Origin: an uncultured Lachnospiraceae bacterium
Lineage (GTDB): Bacteria > Bacillota > Clostridia > Lachnospirales > Lachnospiraceae
Assembly: GCA_947178115.1 (NCBI GenBank)
Contig: CAMWXF010000138.1
Span: forward strand, 1 to 5,776
Direction of reading: 5' to 3'
Length of the DNA: 5,776 bases
The translations under genes and the position numbers were made by a program. Positions 5,537 through 5,776 of the stretch are shown here, piece by piece. Within the stretch, counting starts at the first letter, position 1, and every line of letters begins with the position of its first letter. The notes beneath the pieces are model-generated. The model saw only the letters and a program-made list of their open reading frames with translations. It ran no database searches and was not told the origin of the DNA.

Positions 5537-5776
5537 ATGGATTATAATAATATACCGTTGAGCCTGGGAATGGCGATCACGACAAATAAGGCTGCAATGG
5601 ATCGGTTTGTAGATATGACGGAAGCGGAGAAAGAAGCCTTTATTGACAGAAGTCGTGATGTTATGTCAAAAGAAGAGATGGAGAAACTGGTGAATACGCT
5701 GACGGAAGATGAGGAGAAACCGGATGTCCATCTGGAGGATGTGAACGATATTTTTAAAGGACCAAGTATCGGTTGA
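5537..5776 (+). CDS. Small acidic protein of unknown function (79 residues)
   Basis: A complete reading frame whose TGA stop is the last codon of the window. GGGAG (5526-5530) lies six bases before the ATG, a good ribosome binding site. The protein has no signal peptide, no membrane segment and no cysteine. Residues ~14-57 (NKAAMDRF to LVNTL) look like two or three amphipathic helices rich in Glu, Lys, Asp and Met; the tail 58-79 is acidic and probably flexible (TEDEEKPDVHLEDVNDIF). The pattern of a helix with MxxF, then TEAEKEAFI, then SKEEMEKLV recalls short uncharacterised proteins of Clostridia, but I cannot name a family. It follows the GH3 gene by 85 bases on the same strand, with no strong terminator between them. 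A function is not inferred. Confidence 0.8.
   Translation: MDYNNIPLSLGMAITTNKAAMDRFVDMTEAEKEAFIDRSRDVMSKEEMEKLVNTLTEDEEKPDVHLEDVNDIFKGPSIG

Noticed and set aside
1..5776. CRISPR array, insertion sequence, prophage or defence system
   Set aside because: No regularly spaced repeats, transposase-like frames, terminal inverted repeats or integrase motifs were seen. tRNA-Pro could be an attachment site in principle, but no duplicated tRNA 3' end is present in the window.

Overview
The window looks like a chromosomal segment from a low- to mid-GC Firmicute, most likely a gut or rumen member of the Lachnospiraceae/Clostridia. The evidence is purine-rich AGGAGG-type ribosome binding sites, sigma-A-type promoters, a TrmB beginning MRLRNI, and a cytosolic family 3 glycosidase. 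The lineage is an inference from gene style; no search was run.

Layout, left to right. (1) Positions 1-476, minus strand: the N-terminal 158 codons of a D-Ala-D-Ala carboxypeptidase (PBP5/peptidase S11 type) with signal peptide, SxxK and SxN motifs; the rest lies beyond the left edge. (2) 477-709: a divergent AT-rich intergenic region with two perfect inverted repeats, an extended -10 and an apparently stranded Shine-Dalgarno sequence. (3) 710-1737, plus strand: trmB (tRNA m7G46 methyltransferase) followed by a thioredoxin gene. (4) 1745-1775: a hairpin flanked by A and T tracts that serves as a bidirectional terminator and also encodes the C-terminus of the next gene. (5) 1752-2942, minus strand: a CPA2-family Na+(K+)/H+ antiporter. 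Directly upstream on the same strand is tRNA-Pro(CGG) at 2991-3064, with its own strong promoter and a Rho-independent terminator squeezed between tRNA and antiporter. (6) 3217-5451, plus strand, divergent from the tRNA: a three-domain GH3 beta-glycosidase without signal peptide. (7) 5537-5776: a complete 79-residue small acidic protein of unknown function.

The genes are mostly ordinary housekeeping functions: cell wall trimming, tRNA modification, redox, ion homeostasis, and use of imported oligosaccharides. I found no CRISPR array, mobile element, defence system or clearly novel multi-gene system. The observations most worth following are regulatory: the tRNA-Pro/terminator/antiporter arrangement, which leaves the antiporter no room for a promoter of its own below the terminator; the double-duty terminator/C-terminus hairpin; the inverted repeats in the divergent dac/trmB region; and the strong CCG proline codon preference matching the CGG-anticodon tRNA encoded next door.
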